Source: Tridacna crocea
Lineage: Eukaryota; Mollusca; Bivalvia; Cardiida; Cardiidae
NCBI GenBank assembly: GCA_943736015.1
Contig: OX031068.1
Span: 26,792,296-26,856,295, forward strand
Direction: 5' to 3'
Length of the DNA: 64,000 nt
Shown: positions 1 to 11,409 of the stretch, one piece after another
How the letters are laid out: each line of letters starts with the position of its first letter
How positions within the stretch are numbered: the first letter of the stretch is position 1
Made by a program: the position numbers and the translations under genes
The notes under the pieces: generated by a model
Seen by the model: only the letters and a program-made list of their open reading frames with translations
Databases searched by the model: none
Told to the model about the DNA's origin: nothing

Positions 1-138
1 CAAACAATTTGATATTTTTCCATATCTCAATCTGTTTGAAGGATGTTTTGTTGTCAAATGTCAAATAGGGAACACAGCAGAAGGCAGAAATAATTTTGAC
101 ACAGTTTATGCCTCGTTTTAACTTAACTGTTGAAGAGC

Positions 139-345
139 TAAACCCTTTCCCATATGACAAATTTTTGGACCCTTCCAAACTGCAAGAGTTTGCAGACGAC
201 AATTTAAGATTTGGAGAAAATGGCAGAAAGTTCTCAAAAAGGGTAGGAAACATCGTTATGAGCAATTTCTCCTTTTCCCACAGTGTTTTCAAAAGACTTT
301 TACAGCAGACACGTAAAAACCAGGGCTTGTTTGGGAAAGGGTTAA
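139..345 (-). mobile_element. Palindromic TTAA MITE, ATTGCTCG-type
   Basis: Ends CCCTTTCCCATATGAC and TGTTTGGGAAAGGGTTAA. The left arm of the core is largely lost: only the GAGCAATTTCTCC side remains. Confidence 0.8.
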
Positions 346-514
346 TAAATAAAATTGGACATGCTAAGTCAGTTCTTAAAAAAAAGAAGGCACTGTAATT
401 ACTCAGTATCTTAAATGTCTTTTAGATAGAATATCTGGAAATGTATAATGTAGATTGAAGAACAGATTGCAGTATCAATGCTTTATGTTCATGATCTACA
501 CAGCACATAAAGAA

Positions 515-743
515 TTAACTCTTTACCACACAATCCCGGCTTTTAATTACCCTTAGAAAAATATCCTTTGAAAACACTGTGGGAAAAGGAGAAAATGCTG
601 GTAACCAGCATTTTCTCCTTATCCAACAATGTTTTCTGCCCTTTCCCAATCAAATTTCAGTTTTTAATTTACATTTGATTTGTCGTCTGAAAATGCTTTC
701 AATTTGGACAAGTAAAAAATTTTGCTGTTTGGTAAAGAGTTAA
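515..743 (+). mobile_element. Palindromic TTAA MITE, full length
   Basis: Full-length copy, 229 bp including both TTAA. Left half has the CACAATCCCGGC end, core AATGCTGGTAACCAGCATT intact, right half TTTGGACAAGT. Confidence 0.9.
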
Positions 744-767
744 ATTCAGGTTCAGTGACAACAAGGC

Positions 768-1069
768 TTAACTCTGTATTAGATGATCAAATTTTTTACT
801 ATTCCAAATTGTAAGCAAAATTGCAGAAAACAAAAGTTTTGTCTCAAAACTTAGAGTTTGTTTTAAGAAAGGTAGGAAACATTGTGGGAAAAGGAGAAAA
901 CAAAATTATGTTGACTCAAAAATTGAAGTTCATTTTTGGTAAGGGTAGAAAATGTTGTGGGAAAAGGAGAAAATGCTGATTACCAATATTTTCTCCATTT
1001 CCCATAATATTTTCGAAAAGCTTATTTCTTACGGTCATTTAAATTCTGGATTGTTTGGTAAAGGGTTAA
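768..1069 (-). mobile_element. Palindromic TTAA MITE with duplicated half-core
   Basis: Longer than usual (302 bp) because GTGGGAAAAGGAGAAAA occurs twice (about 884 and 957). It ends 34 bp before the terminal exon at 1104, so branch-point sequence of that intron may come from this element. Confidence 0.75.
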
Positions 1070-1103
1070 AGTACTCAATTTATGCTTTTATTATTTCTTT
1101 CAG

Positions 1104-1276
1104 GTCCAAGCTATGGAGATGGGGGTAGATTGGGGCCAGACATACCACCCAAACAAGAGGTCTCACCCCGTCACCAAAACAAAGGGCAACCTGAGGGAGG
1201 GGCTGCACACATCCATCTATCAGTCACTTTGTTTATATCAACATTGATGATGTCGATTTTATTTATGAGAAGATAG
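1104..1276 (+). CDS. Probable last coding exon of an unidentified membrane or GPI-anchored protein
   Basis: A pyrimidine-rich tract ending ttatttctttcag (AG at 1102-1103) is a good 3' splice site. The frame then stays open to a TAG at 1274-1276. The exon starts with the last two bases of a codon, so the intron would be phase 1. The reading frame gives about 57 residues: a Gly/Pro/Gln-rich polar part, then a 20-residue hydrophobic C-terminus (IHLSVTLFISTLMMSILFM) ending in two arginines. This fits a GPI-attachment signal after the small residues GGAA, or a tail anchor. The exon is more GC-rich than its surroundings and a canonical AATAAA follows 191 bp after the stop. Upstream exons must lie left of the window or have been missed. 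The family is not recognised. Confidence 0.45.
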
Positions 1277-1466
1277 TGTCTTATTGTTATGTACATATGA
1301 GAAATTATTTGGTTTTTTTTTTTCATTCTCTCACGCATACAGGTTGTCAGAGACATACTGGAATTACCCTTTTGAATTGTCTGTCGACCTGATGTTCCGT
1401 CTGTCTGTCTGTCAGTTACTTCCATTGCAGGGATTTTCCTGCTTCTTTGACTAAGACAGCTTAGAA

Positions 1467-1472
1467 AATAAA
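1467..1472 (+). promoter_or_regulatory. Polyadenylation signal AATAAA
   Basis: A canonical hexamer about 190 bp downstream of the stop of the terminal exon at 1104-1276 makes a plausible short 3' UTR. A short (CTGT)n run lies at about 1395-1412 inside it. Confidence 0.4.
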
Positions 1473-1730
1473 GCTATTCTTACTTCCGTCATTTTAGAAC
1501 TGATCGTCTTTATCCATCAATATAAGAACCCACTATATCAAGGTCCATACGGAGACCTATTGTATTTCCGTATCATCTTGTGCACGAACATTACACGCCA
1601 GCTGCTATGCATGATGTATACTATAGATGATATATTTTAGATACAGGTCCTATTGATTTGTTTGATGGTTGCCTAACTAAGCATTGACATATACATTCTG
1701 TTGATTTCTCAGCATTTGATATAAAAAGTA

Positions 1731-1920
1731 GAGGTCCAGATAGAGGGAATGATTTTGATTTCAAAATTAGAAATATTCATTAATCTGCACGAAAGCCTAT
1801 GTTGTTGGTACTCATTAGAATCTTCTCATTGAGACAATTCTAATGAGTACCAATAATTTAGAATGTCAAAGAAAAATAATGGATTAAGAATACCATCACT
1901 CCCTCTTATCTGGAGCTCTG
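1731..1920. mobile_element. 190-bp inverted-repeat MITE (family 2), copy 1
   Basis: Ends GGTCCAGATAGAGGGAAT and, inverted, the CTCCCTCTTATCTGGAGC side. The centre is a hairpin built on TACTCATTAGAAT. A second copy lies at 8830-9015. Confidence 0.75.
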
Positions 1921-3116
1921 TATAAAATATCAAACCTTTTTGATGGCTGAAATACATCCATTGAAAATTTTGTCTTATATGCATGACTTAAACAAAGGTG
2001 TAGTTTAAATCCAAGATAAAACTGCATTTTCTGTACAAGCTGATCTAAACTGATCTATTCCATTTTCCAAAACCTGTTTATGGTTGTATTTAGTAATGAA
2101 GGTCTTAAAAGTGAGTGGACCAATCAAAATTTGTATCAGGTGTGTCCCATGTGATGATGGTTTGGTCATTTCATTGGTCGGCTATTTTATGCAGAAATAT
2201 CATGTTCTTCCAGCAGTTTTTGGCAGTTAGGCTGTTGCTGTAAACAGATACAAGTCTATTGGACCAGATTTTCAAGAAGTGTGGTGTCAAACATAGCTTC
2301 CTGAGATTTATCCCTGTTAGATGATTACTATCCGTACTCGAGGCATATTTGGTATGGACCATTAGAGAGAAAGAATCAGATACAAGGAAATCGGGGTAGA
2401 GGCCCCTCACTCTTCTTTGTATAGACCTCCTTGGTTCTTTAACATGCCTGGTGTAAAGTACTGATACACGTTAGACTACCTCTGGGTTTCAAGCCACTTC
2501 ACCTCTAGTATCTCTGTGACTGTTCAAACTTCATTATACCGGTAATAAGTAACTTAATTGTGGCACTTGGCAGGGAGTGTTAATTATTTCACTTTAGTGA
2601 CAGTTCTGGATTTTTTTTAAATACATGTACAGTATATAATTATTATAGCAGGAAATTATTATCATTTTTTGAAACACATCAAAAGATTTCTTAAAACATG
2701 AAAATCAAGACTTTTAAGTTTTAACTTTCTGTTGAATGATTTTGTTATTTCTGTGACAACATAATTTGAAGAATAGAAAGTGTCATTTTCAGATATGAAA
2801 ATGATAACGGAAAAGCAGTCAATAACTGCTAACAGGTTCTTGCTGCCTTTCCAACGATGTTTTCTAACACTATCTAATAAAGGTTGTAAAAAGTTGTATG
2901 GTAATGATGAGTTAGATCTCTGAAATGTGCATACATTTTGAAATACTTCTGTATTGAATTTTGCGTCTATATTATCTAGCCTAGACCTAGCTTAGAGATT
3001 AATTTTCAGTATCAAACGGGTTTCTACTGCGAAGCAGGTTGAGTTGTCAACCCAGAGAGGGCCAAGTTGAACTTGAGTATGATTGATTTTGCTGACATTG
3101 AAGATAAAGATCAGAC
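1921..3116. other. No supported gene
   Basis: AT-rich DNA. A 79-codon minus-strand frame at 2171-2410 has no splice, start-context or family support. No repeat of the main families was seen. Confidence 0.4.
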
Positions 3117-3345
3117 TTAACCCATTACCCCATAAGGCATTTCTATGGTATCTCTAATTGACCCTAAATAACAGCAAGGATGAAGCTGTTTCTTATGTGT
3201 ATATGGGACCTTTTGAAAGCATAGAAAACATTGTGACAAAAGGTGAAATTGCTCGTGACGAGCAATTTCACCATTTGCCACAATGTTTTCCGAAGGCTCC
3301 TACAAGCAATGCATAGAAATGAGTATCTATGGAGTAAAGGGTTAA
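3117..3345 (-). mobile_element. TTAA MITE, variant with different left end
   Basis: Same ends and core layout, but the left part reads CCATAAGGCATTTCTATGG and the core is GGTGAAATTGCTCGTGACG. Related copies at 29418-29586 and 61838-61961. Confidence 0.8.
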
Positions 3346-3409
3346 AAAGATATGTTCAGTCAGAGCTTTTGATCTTCAGTGTCTGATATAATTGTATGAT
3401 ATGAGCAAA

Positions 3410-3640
3410 ATTGTTTTACCCTGTATCAAATAATCCCTGGTTTTTAAGACCCTGAGATTGAAACCATACAAAAACAAAGTGGGAAAAGGAGAAAATGCTG
3501 ATAACCAGCATCTTCTCATTTTCCCACAATGTTTTCTACCCTGCCTTAAACAATTTTTTCAATTTTTGAGTTACATTTATTTGTTCGTCTGCAAGTGCTT
3601 TCATTTTTGACTAGTCTATCTATCGTTTGATAACGGGTAA
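3410..3640 (+). mobile_element. Palindromic TTAA MITE, diverged
   Basis: Core retained with minor changes (GATAACCAGCATCTTCTCA); both TTAA are mutated. Confidence 0.75.
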
Positions 3641-3749
3641 ATCTCAAGGTGCCAGTATGCTTTACTTTCTGAAGATGTCCATTTTATTACTGTGGCACTC
3701 TTAGGGCTTATCAGAACTGGCCAGTTATTATAGTCTTTACTCACATTTT

Positions 3750-3979
3750 TTAAATCTTTGCCGAACAACACATTTTTAAACTTGTCCAAATTGAAAACAT
3801 TTGCAGAGAAGCATTAAGACATGTTTCAGATGATGGAATAAGTCGTTGAAAGAATAGAAAACAATGTGGGAAAAAGAGAGAAATCTGGTTGCGGGTATTT
3901 TTCTGTTTTTTCTTTCTAAATCTGTCTTTTAAAGACCCCTCAAAAGTAGGTTTGTTACATCTTGAATTGTCGTAGAATA
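3750..3979 (-). mobile_element. Decayed TTAA MITE
   Basis: CTTGTCCAAATTGAAAACAT end and GAAAACAATGTGGGAAAAAG are recognisable; right half rearranged. Confidence 0.5.
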
Positions 3980-4199
3980 TTAACCCATTACCACACAATC
4001 CCTGCTTTTGATGATGCTGAGAAATAAACATTTAGAAAATGTAGGGAAAGGAGAATTGCAGGTTACCAGTATTTTGTCCTTTTCCCACAGTGTTTTCTAC
4101 TCTTCACAAAACAAATTTCAGATTTTCAGTCACTTTTGTTGTCTACAAATGCTTTTGATTTGGACAAGCCTGAAATATTGTCATTTGGTAATGAGTTAA
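3980..4199 (+). mobile_element. Palindromic TTAA MITE, abutting pair
   Basis: The core has lost part of its left arm. Its right TTAA (4196-4199) is also the left TTAA of the next copy. Confidence 0.8.
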
Positions 4200-4414
4200 C
4201 TCTTTACCAAATGACAGAATTTTAAACTGGTCCAAATTGAAAGTATTTGCAGATGACAAAATAAAAGTGACTGAATTTTTGAAAATTGTTTTGTAAAGGG
4301 TAGAACACATTGTTAAAAAAGAAGGAAATGCTGGTTACCAGCATTTTCTCACAATGTTTTCTAAAGGCTTTTTTAGCAGGGTTGTCAGAAGTAGAGACTG
4401 TAGTAATGAGTTAA
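4196..4414 (-). mobile_element. Palindromic TTAA MITE, abutting pair
   Basis: Opposite orientation to its neighbour and sharing its TTAA. The core is shortened (AATGCTGGTTACCAGCATT with trimmed outer arms). Confidence 0.8.
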
Positions 4415-5372
4415 TCAAGAGAAAAGAAGCCATACAAACAATCCAGTGTTTGTGCAACTGCAGAAGAACTCTTTTAAAAGTATATTGTTTTCCACCTTTG
4501 TCAAAATACGATACTCATTTTGCCGTATCTTTTTTTTTTTTCAAATATTATCAATATGGATATATTTGAAATTTTGTATGCTTGTAAAGAATTATACTTT
4601 TAGAGTTTGGGATGGAAATAATAAGTTATATCCTACTTCCTAGACTAAGAAGAAAAGTGTTAATTCCAAGTTGTTCTGTCTGGTATAATGAAGTGACTCA
4701 TGCTGTCACACAAAAAGACGGAATTCATGTATACTGAAATTGTGTCAATCAAAAGTGTTACTGAGACTGTTAGACAGCATTTTTCTCCTATCTCTTTTGC
4801 ACGAAAAGATTACTGCAGCTTGATCTCTCATTCCACTGCCTAAAACTAGGTTTGTATTTTTTTTTCTTTTATGTTACCAACTCCTTATGGAAAAGAACCT
4901 ATTATTATATATTTCAAATTTATCCATATTCATTTTGTACTGAAGAAATTACGGAATAAGCCTCCATAATGAAAGTTTTACTGAATGGTTACAGAATATT
5001 CTTAACTGTAATTCTTGATTCATGTATTGTCATATTTGCTGATTTTTCCCCCGTTTTTTTATGATAAAATCTCTGTAACACCTGCCTGATTACGAAATTT
5101 TATAAGATTGTTTTAGTTGCTATAGGCTGTACACTTTACAAAAACAATCCTTGTTGCTATGGTCACCAAACTTTCTCACAGTTTCTATGATACCTTGGTC
5201 ACTCTTCGATACATCTTTAGTACTGTGGTCAGCAAACTTTCTAAAAAGTATCCTTATTACTAAAGCCATGAAACTGTCCTGCGTGCACCTTGTAGACCAT
5301 TGTCTGTACATTGGGTCTGCATTCACCAGTCATTCTCAAGAACAGTCTTAGTCCTTTTCTTCAAGGTTATCT

Positions 5373-5450
5373 AAGTTTGAAAGTAAACCTACTTATGATT
5401 GGCTAAACCATTTGGTTTAGCCAATCAGAAGTAGTGTTACTTTCAAACTT
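5373..5450. repeat. 78-bp near-perfect palindrome
   Basis: AAGTTTGAAAGTAA...GATTGGCTAAACCA is followed almost at once by its complement, with few mismatches. Probably a tiny MITE. Confidence 0.7.
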
Positions 5451-5496
5451 ACAAAATTTTGAACAATAAGACCAAGCTGAGCTTGTCTATGGTCAC

Positions 5497-5725
5497 TTAA
5501 CTCTTTACCACACGAGAAAATTTTAGACTGATCCAAATTGAAAGCATTTACAGACGACAAATTAAAGATGACTGAAAAATAGAAATTTGTTCTGAATAGG
5601 GTAGAAAACACAGTGGGAAAAGGAGAAAATGCTGGTTACCAGCATTTTCTCCTTTTCCCACAGTGTTTTCAAAAGGCTTCTTTCTCAGGGGCGTCAAAAG
5701 TAGGGATTGTGTGGTAATGGGTTAA
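5497..5725 (-). mobile_element. Palindromic TTAA MITE, full length
   Basis: Complete copy with intact ends; the inner arms are perfect and one outer base pair (CACAG/CAGTG) is mismatched. Confidence 0.9.
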
Positions 5726-6115
5726 TTTCTTAGCAGCATTCTTGCCACCAGGGTCAAGTAGCTTTCTTACAAATATATCACCAATGGTTACCGATCTTTA
5801 CTACAGTATATTGTTATTTTTGTAACTAAAGGATCTCTGACAACTGAAGCTATTTTTGCCATGGTTACTAGACTCGTGGTGCTGCATAGCTGTCACTATC
5901 ATTGAATTTTTTTCTGCATGGAGGTCATGGTTACAAGACCTCAGTATATATTTCTGGTCATGGTCAGGAAGATGTCTTTCATTACCATAGGTCACAATCT
6001 TCTTGTAAGCATTAATGCCATGGGTACTGTAATTTCTTTTTATTATGCTATGGTTGATAAGCAACCTTCTTGCTCTTCTTAGAAAATGTTGTTTTTTTCC
6101 TTATTGCAACAGTTC

Positions 6116-6344
6116 TTAACTCATTACCAAACGACAATATTTTAGGCTTGTCCTAATCAAAAGCATTTGCAGACGACAAAATAAAAGTGACTGAAAATTT
6201 AAAATTTGTTTTGTGAAGGGTAGAAAACATTGTGGGAAAAGGAGAAAATGCTGGTTACCAGGATTTTCTCCTTTTCCTACAAAGTTTTCTAAAGGCTTCT
6301 TTCTCAGGGTCGTCAAAAGTAGGGATTGTGTGGTAATGGGTTAA
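6116..6344 (-). mobile_element. Palindromic TTAA MITE, full length
   Basis: Complete 229-bp copy; core right arm carries changes (CCAGGATTTTCTCC, CCTACAAAG). Confidence 0.9.
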
Positions 6345-6430
6345 AGTGACTTTTTTTTTCAAACATTGTTACCATGGTTACCAAGTTTTCTTATTGTATT
6401 ATTGTTGCCATGGTTACTAATCAGTTTATC

Positions 6431-7030
6431 CTCAGGTGTATATATCACTGAACCTTTCAGAGATGTTCTACTTGTTTGAAAAAATAAATAGAATAGAAAA
6501 TGTTGTTGTTAAGACCATTTCCCGTTGATAATTCTTAACAAAGTGGCGAGAGATGTCATTGGTCGCCCGGCAGAAGCCGGCGACCTTATATTTAATATAG
6601 TTCAGAAGAGATGTTCATGGAGAGTGTAGGTACTTCCGGTTGAAATATTTCATCATATTCGCCAGATCTAATTTGGTAAAATAGGTGTGAATGTTTGTGA
6701 AATTGTTGTGTGGGGATTTCTTCACCTTTTTTGAGGTTGTTTACCTGTTTTTAAACCGATAAAGAATCGTGAAAGAATTATTAACGGTCTGCTGCGCAAC
6801 ATTTTGTGAAACAATTAATGTTCTTGTGCAGAATGCATCTATTTTTAACGCAAATGAACTCGTCCAGTCACATGATCTTAGGAACCAATGGAAATGCAGA
6901 ACAGCTCCTACTCTTTACCGTTGTCTGTGCATGTCATATTCTTCGATGATTCGAGTATTTATAGAATGCCATCTAGCGGGAGATTACAACTCTTTACCGG
7001 TAGGCCTAAAGAGCGGAATGGAAATATTTT
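6431..7030. other. No supported gene
   Basis: Apparently single-copy DNA, except that 6945-6985 matches, inverted, the start of the 349-bp insertion at 41811 (GCCATCTAGCGGGAGA). Two overlapping frames at 6769-7091 lack support. Confidence 0.35.
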
Positions 7031-7370
7031 AGAGCAATGGACGGAATGGAAAAGAAAATACGCATGGAAATATATCATGCATGTTTATTAAATAGAATAA
7101 CAATAATGATTTGAAACATGATTTTTTCTACCCATTAAAGGTAATTTACAAGTAAAAACCAAAAATTATGTTTTTGTACCGCTGAAAAAAATGTACTTGT
7201 AGTGATATTTTTCCTTCATGCACGTATTCCTAGATGGCGAAATGTAAAATTTACCAACAGTATATTGTACCTAAAGTGTTACAGGTCTTTAATATATTTT
7301 CTTATGGGTAGTTAATTGAAGAAAATGATCAGAATTTCTTTATGCTTATAGGTACAAATGTTAAAACCTT

Positions 7371-7597
7371 TTAACCCTTTCCAAACGACAAACTTTTGGA
7401 CTAGACCAAATTGAAAGCATTAGAAGACGAAATTTAAACTCTTGCTGAAAAGATGATTTCTGTCTATGATAGGGTAGAAAACATTGTGGGAAAGCAGAGA
7501 ATGCTGGTTACTAGCATTTTCTTCTTTTCCCACAATGTTTTCAAAAGGCTACTATTCTAGATCCGTAAAAACCAGGGATTGTTTGGGAAAGGGTTAA
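7371..7597 (-). mobile_element. Palindromic TTAA MITE, full length
   Basis: Ends with TTTGGGAAAGGGTTAA; core GAGAATGCTGGTTACTAGCATT with slight decay. Confidence 0.9.
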
Positions 7598-7938
7598 ATT
7601 TCCTTTGTGCGGGACTGGCGCAATGGAAAAGAAAGTATGCAATAGACATTATACATTTGTTACTATATAAAGTAAATATGTATGATTTCAAACGTGCATA
7701 TTTGTACTCATATATCTTTCCTAGGATATATCTACAGGAATATTGAAAAATAAAGTTTTTACTGTTAAAAAAATATATTTGTAGCAATATTTCCTTCTTT
7801 AATCAGGTAATCTCAGAAGGGGAAATGGAAAAATTACCAAGTTCGAACTAGTACAATATAATGCACCCAACACAGGTCTTAAAGTTCAGATCGAATTTTA
7901 AAATGGATAATAACTTGATTTATATATCAGCTAACATG

Positions 7939-8140
7939 CATTAGACTGCGTGAATCCAGGATCAGACTTCATTTTTGGTAAGTTTGATCTTGATCTACAC
8001 CGTCTTCAGATATTTCACTGATCGGCTTTGGTTACATGTATGACCTTATATACCGGTACATTACATTGCGTGAATCTAGGATCAGATTGTAATTTTGGTA
8101 AGTCTGATCTTGATCTACACCGTCCTCAGATATTTCGGAT
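7939..8140 (+). repeat. Tandem pair, 120-bp period, with GATCAGA...TCTGATC motif
   Basis: GCGTGAATCCAGGATCAGAC and GCGTGAATCTAGGATCAGAT start the two units; both continue into GATCTTGATCTACACCGTC. Belongs to the palindromic family at 48834. Confidence 0.7.
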
Positions 8141-8829
8141 TGTTCTAAAAATTTTGTCATTTGGTGTGCAAAATAAAGATTATGTGTTAAGTTATAAGTT
8201 GTAAGTTAAATAAACTGAAACTTTTTTCCCAATACCTATTGAGTACCCAGATAATAAAACTTCATTTCAAATTTCCATTGCGCGGGACAGGCGCAATGGA
8301 AAAACAAAATTCGCATTGGAAATATAATGTTACTATAATATAAGTTGTGAAGTAAAGTATTTGGTAACCACGTATGATATCAAATGTGTTTATTTTATTT
8401 GTAGTCATTGACCGATCATATCTCCAGTTATAAACGAAATACAATATTTTTGTAATCATGGCTGAAAAAATATACTTGTAGCATTTTTTTTTCATTATGC
8501 AGTTATTCTCAGATGGCGATATTGAAAATAGACATAACAGTAGCATAAAATGTAAATCGGGGATTTGAACGTTTTCCAGCCCGGAAACCCATACTATATC
8601 TTGACAGTTGGTTATATGACATTGTAGGTCACTATTGTCATGTCAATTTACTGGAAAACAATATCTATTTTTTTTCTCAAATGAAAAATAACTGAAAAAA
8701 AAAATGAAGTCGGATATATTCTCTTGACTGCATATTTGTTTAATAATGGAAAAAAAAAAAATCATTTTCGGGCGACCTTTGACGCTCTTGCGTCTTCTTT
8801 TTCTCTTGTTCTTATGTGCTGTTATAATC

Positions 8830-9015
8830 CAGAGCTCTAGATAAAGGTAGCGATTTCAATTCCAAAATTGAAAATAGTAATTCTCCACTTAACCCTATCT
8901 TGTGGGTATTCATTAGAATCGTCTCATTGAGATGATTCTAATGAGCACCACAATTTTGGGTTTCAAAGAGAAATGATGGATTTAGAATACCATTTCTCCC
9001 TCATATCTAGAGCTT
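8830..9015. mobile_element. 190-bp inverted-repeat MITE (family 2), copy 2
   Basis: Ends AGAGCTCTAGATAAAGG and CTCATATCTAGAGCTT are inverted; the central hairpin ATTCATTAGAATCGTCTC matches copy 1 at 1731. Confidence 0.75.
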
Positions 9016-9540
9016 CTGGTTATCTCTAATTATCTCTAGTTAGCTGTAGTATATTGTTTGAGTTATGACCATCTGGAAAAAGGTATGGATAATTTAGATC
9101 ACTTTTTTGATTAATGAGTACATGTATTGTAAAGAAATTGTGGCATAAGCAGATATTGCTCATGACAAGCAATTTCTCATTGTGTGGCAACGAATGCAAA
9201 AAGTGGCTGCTACAAGGTATCAATACTTGTCTGCAGGAGTGAATGAAATTCGATCAATATTGGTGAGCAACCTAGGGAAATATATGTAACTGAATTATCC
9301 TAGATTTTGTAAGATCTAAGTAAACTGAAGGGGAAACTGGTCAGGAGTGTAATTATTTAGTAATTGTGAAAAATATAAATTGAAATAAAATTTCAATGTG
9401 TACATTTCTTTGTTTGATGCATTAAGTGTATTATTGTTGGTATTTCGTATATTTCAACAAAGTTTATAATAAATATCACTGTGATTTTTAATGTTGGTTG
9501 GAATATTTTAGTCTGGTATTGTCTAGACCATAAATGTTAA

Positions 9541-9960
9541 ATATGAAAATGTTTCAAATGAGCCATGCTCTGGCAAAAAGGGGGTTTAATATGCCATCAT
9601 GATCTATGATAATCAGCAAGACATCATATTGATAGGTGAGTGCAACACTATTCTTAGTGCCTGGACAATGTACAGGCTCTTAGAATAGTGTTGCACTCGC
9701 CTATTAATATAGCCTGCATCACGCAAAAAGGGGCATTCAGACATGTGCGTAAAGTGTTGTCTCGGATCAGCATGCGTAGTCCGCCCAGGCTTATCTGAGA
9801 TGATACTTTCCGTTTTAATGATATTTTCTGTTTCGCGCATGTCTACTGTAGCACAAAATCTAAAGTAGTCGTAAAGTGCCATAAAGTGACTGTGCAGGCT
9901 GATCCGAGATGATACTTTACAAAAATGTTGGAATGCCCCTGTTCGCATGATACAAGCCAT
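9541..9960. mobile_element. Diverged long-palindrome MITE of the type common in Dreissena
   Basis: TGAGCCATGCTCTG near the left, then GTGCGTAAAGTGTTGTCTCG, GTCCGCCCAGGCTTATC, GATGATACTTTCCG and an inverted second half. From memory this matches a dreissenid MITE in layout. A perfect 23-bp-arm hairpin (9632-9704) is embedded. Confidence 0.55.
9632..9704. repeat. Hairpin with 23-bp arms
   Basis: ATAGGTGAGTGCAACACTA... is repeated inverted with one mismatch around a 27-base loop; probably a separate insertion. Confidence 0.75.
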
Positions 9961-10125
9961 ATAATTATGGATCCATGAAATCCATTCCCTTTAACAACTG
10001 ACTCAAGTATAAGGTAAAATAAGGCTTTGCCATACCATATATTGACAAAAAGCAAAAAGTTTCATCCCACATAAGCGTGTGTGGAATGCACAGGCTGACA
10101 CGAGTTGATACATTTTGCAGATGCT

Positions 10126-10356
10126 TTAACCCATGACTACACAATCCCTACTTTTGACAGCCCTGAAAAAAAAAGCCTTTTGAAAACACTTTGGGAAAAG
10201 GAGAAAATGCTGGTAACCAGCATTTTCTCCTTTTTCCACAGTGTTTTGTACACTTCCAAGAACAAATTTGTATTTTTAGTCACTTTTTTTTCTAGTTGTC
10301 TGCGAATGCTTTCAATTTGGACAAATCTAAAGTTTTGTTGTTTGGTAAAGAGTTAA
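10126..10356 (+). mobile_element. Palindromic TTAA MITE, full length
   Basis: Complete copy; poly-A expansion in the left half, core intact. Flanked on both sides by GAGTTGATAC/CAGGCTGAC fragments of the 9541-type MITE. Confidence 0.9.
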
Positions 10357-10359
10357 GCA

Positions 10360-10575
10360 CCTTTTTCACGGAGCATGGCTCAATACCATGCAATGATGGA
10401 TCCATCATATCCATTTTCAGTAACAAGTGGCTCAATCCTGAGGTAGAATGGTCCTTGGACATGCAGAAAATTGACCAGAAGCAAAAGGTTTTTGGCCCAG
10501 GTTAGCCTGCTCCAGCTGACCTGAGTTGATACTCTTTACAAATGCATAAGCTCCCCTCTCAGAGAGCATGGTGGC
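10360..10575. repeat. Fragment of the 9541-type MITE
   Basis: GGAGCATGGCTC, GTTAGCCTGCTCCAGCTGAC and GAGAGCATGGTGGCTC. Similar pieces occur at 36460-36560, 37560-37680, 46675-46760 and 58715-58870. Confidence 0.5.
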
Positions 10576-11159
10576 TCGAATTCTTAGCACCTGAAACAAA
10601 CTTTATACAAACAAATTCAAAAACATTTTGAGAAAATCAACATGAATAGGGTTTTCTTAACATATGGGCAAAAGAGGAGAACTATTGTATTTCTCCTTTG
10701 ACCACAGTTTTAAAAACTGGTCTGTTACAAGAATTGTGTATGTGGCATGATTTATGAATAAATTTTATTTTGAGGAGTAGAGTATTCAAGGTTAGTTACT
10801 GCACATTATATATAATCAGGTTACCTCCCTGTAAGTTTCTTCCATTTACAAGTTTCTAAATGAAAAGAAACCCTGCAGAATAGAAGAAAGTGCATTTTTG
10901 GAGCTTGTTATGTCACAGAATCTTGGACATACTGGATAGTGTTGACCAAGGATTATACTGCATATTTGGTGCAGTCTTATCTAAAGCTCTACCTTGACAA
11001 AGCATTTAAAAGGAAAAAAAAAAAACCAAGGACAGTCAATACCATTCTAAATATTCCATACAATTATTGTATCTTTTGTACATAATTTATTTTATTTGAT
11101 GTATACATATAATGTATTGAGAGTTTATAATGTCACATCAAATAGTTTTTTTATGTTGA

Positions 11160-11368
11160 TTAACTCTTTACCAGAAGACAAAATTTTAGATTTGTCCAAT
11201 TTGAAGGCATTATGCAGTCAAGAAATTAGATGTGTCTCAAGTAAGACGTTTAGCTGTGAAAAGGTAGAAAATGTGAAGGCACAAGGAGAAAATGTTGGTT
11301 TTGATTTTCCCCTTTTCCCACAATGTTTCCAGGGCCTTTTCATCAAGGTTGTTTTGTGAAGAGTTTTG
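11160..11368 (-). mobile_element. TTAA MITE with eroded core
   Basis: Left end intact; core reduced to AAAATGTTGGTTTTGATTTT; right end decayed. Confidence 0.65.
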
Positions 11369-11409
11369 GATGGACTTATAATCCGGTACTGTGTACACAG
11401 ATTCTTGAC

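Larger units (their letters stand above)
5120..6430. repeat. Degenerate minisatellite built on GTTGCCATGGTTACTAA
   Basis: Variants of GTTGCTATGGTCACCAAAC, GTGGTCAGCAAACTTTC, GCCATGGTTACTAGAC, GTTACCATGGTTACCAAG and TTGCCATGGTTACTAATC recur every few tens of bases. Two MITEs (5497-5725, 6116-6344) and a palindrome (5373-5450) are inserted. Confidence 0.55.
7035..8540 (+). repeat. Three diverged direct repeats of about 230-265 bp
   Basis: Units at about 7035-7262, 7612-7846 and 8274-8540 share a CAATGGAAAAGAAAATACGC-like start, a central AATATATTTGTAGCAATATT-like part and a CTCAGATGGCGAAAT-like end. A MITE (7371-7597) and a 120-bp tandem pair separate them. Confidence 0.65.

Noticed and set aside
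2171-2410. 79-codon minus-strand ORF
   Set aside because: No homology features, splice sites or polyadenylation signal; consistent with chance.
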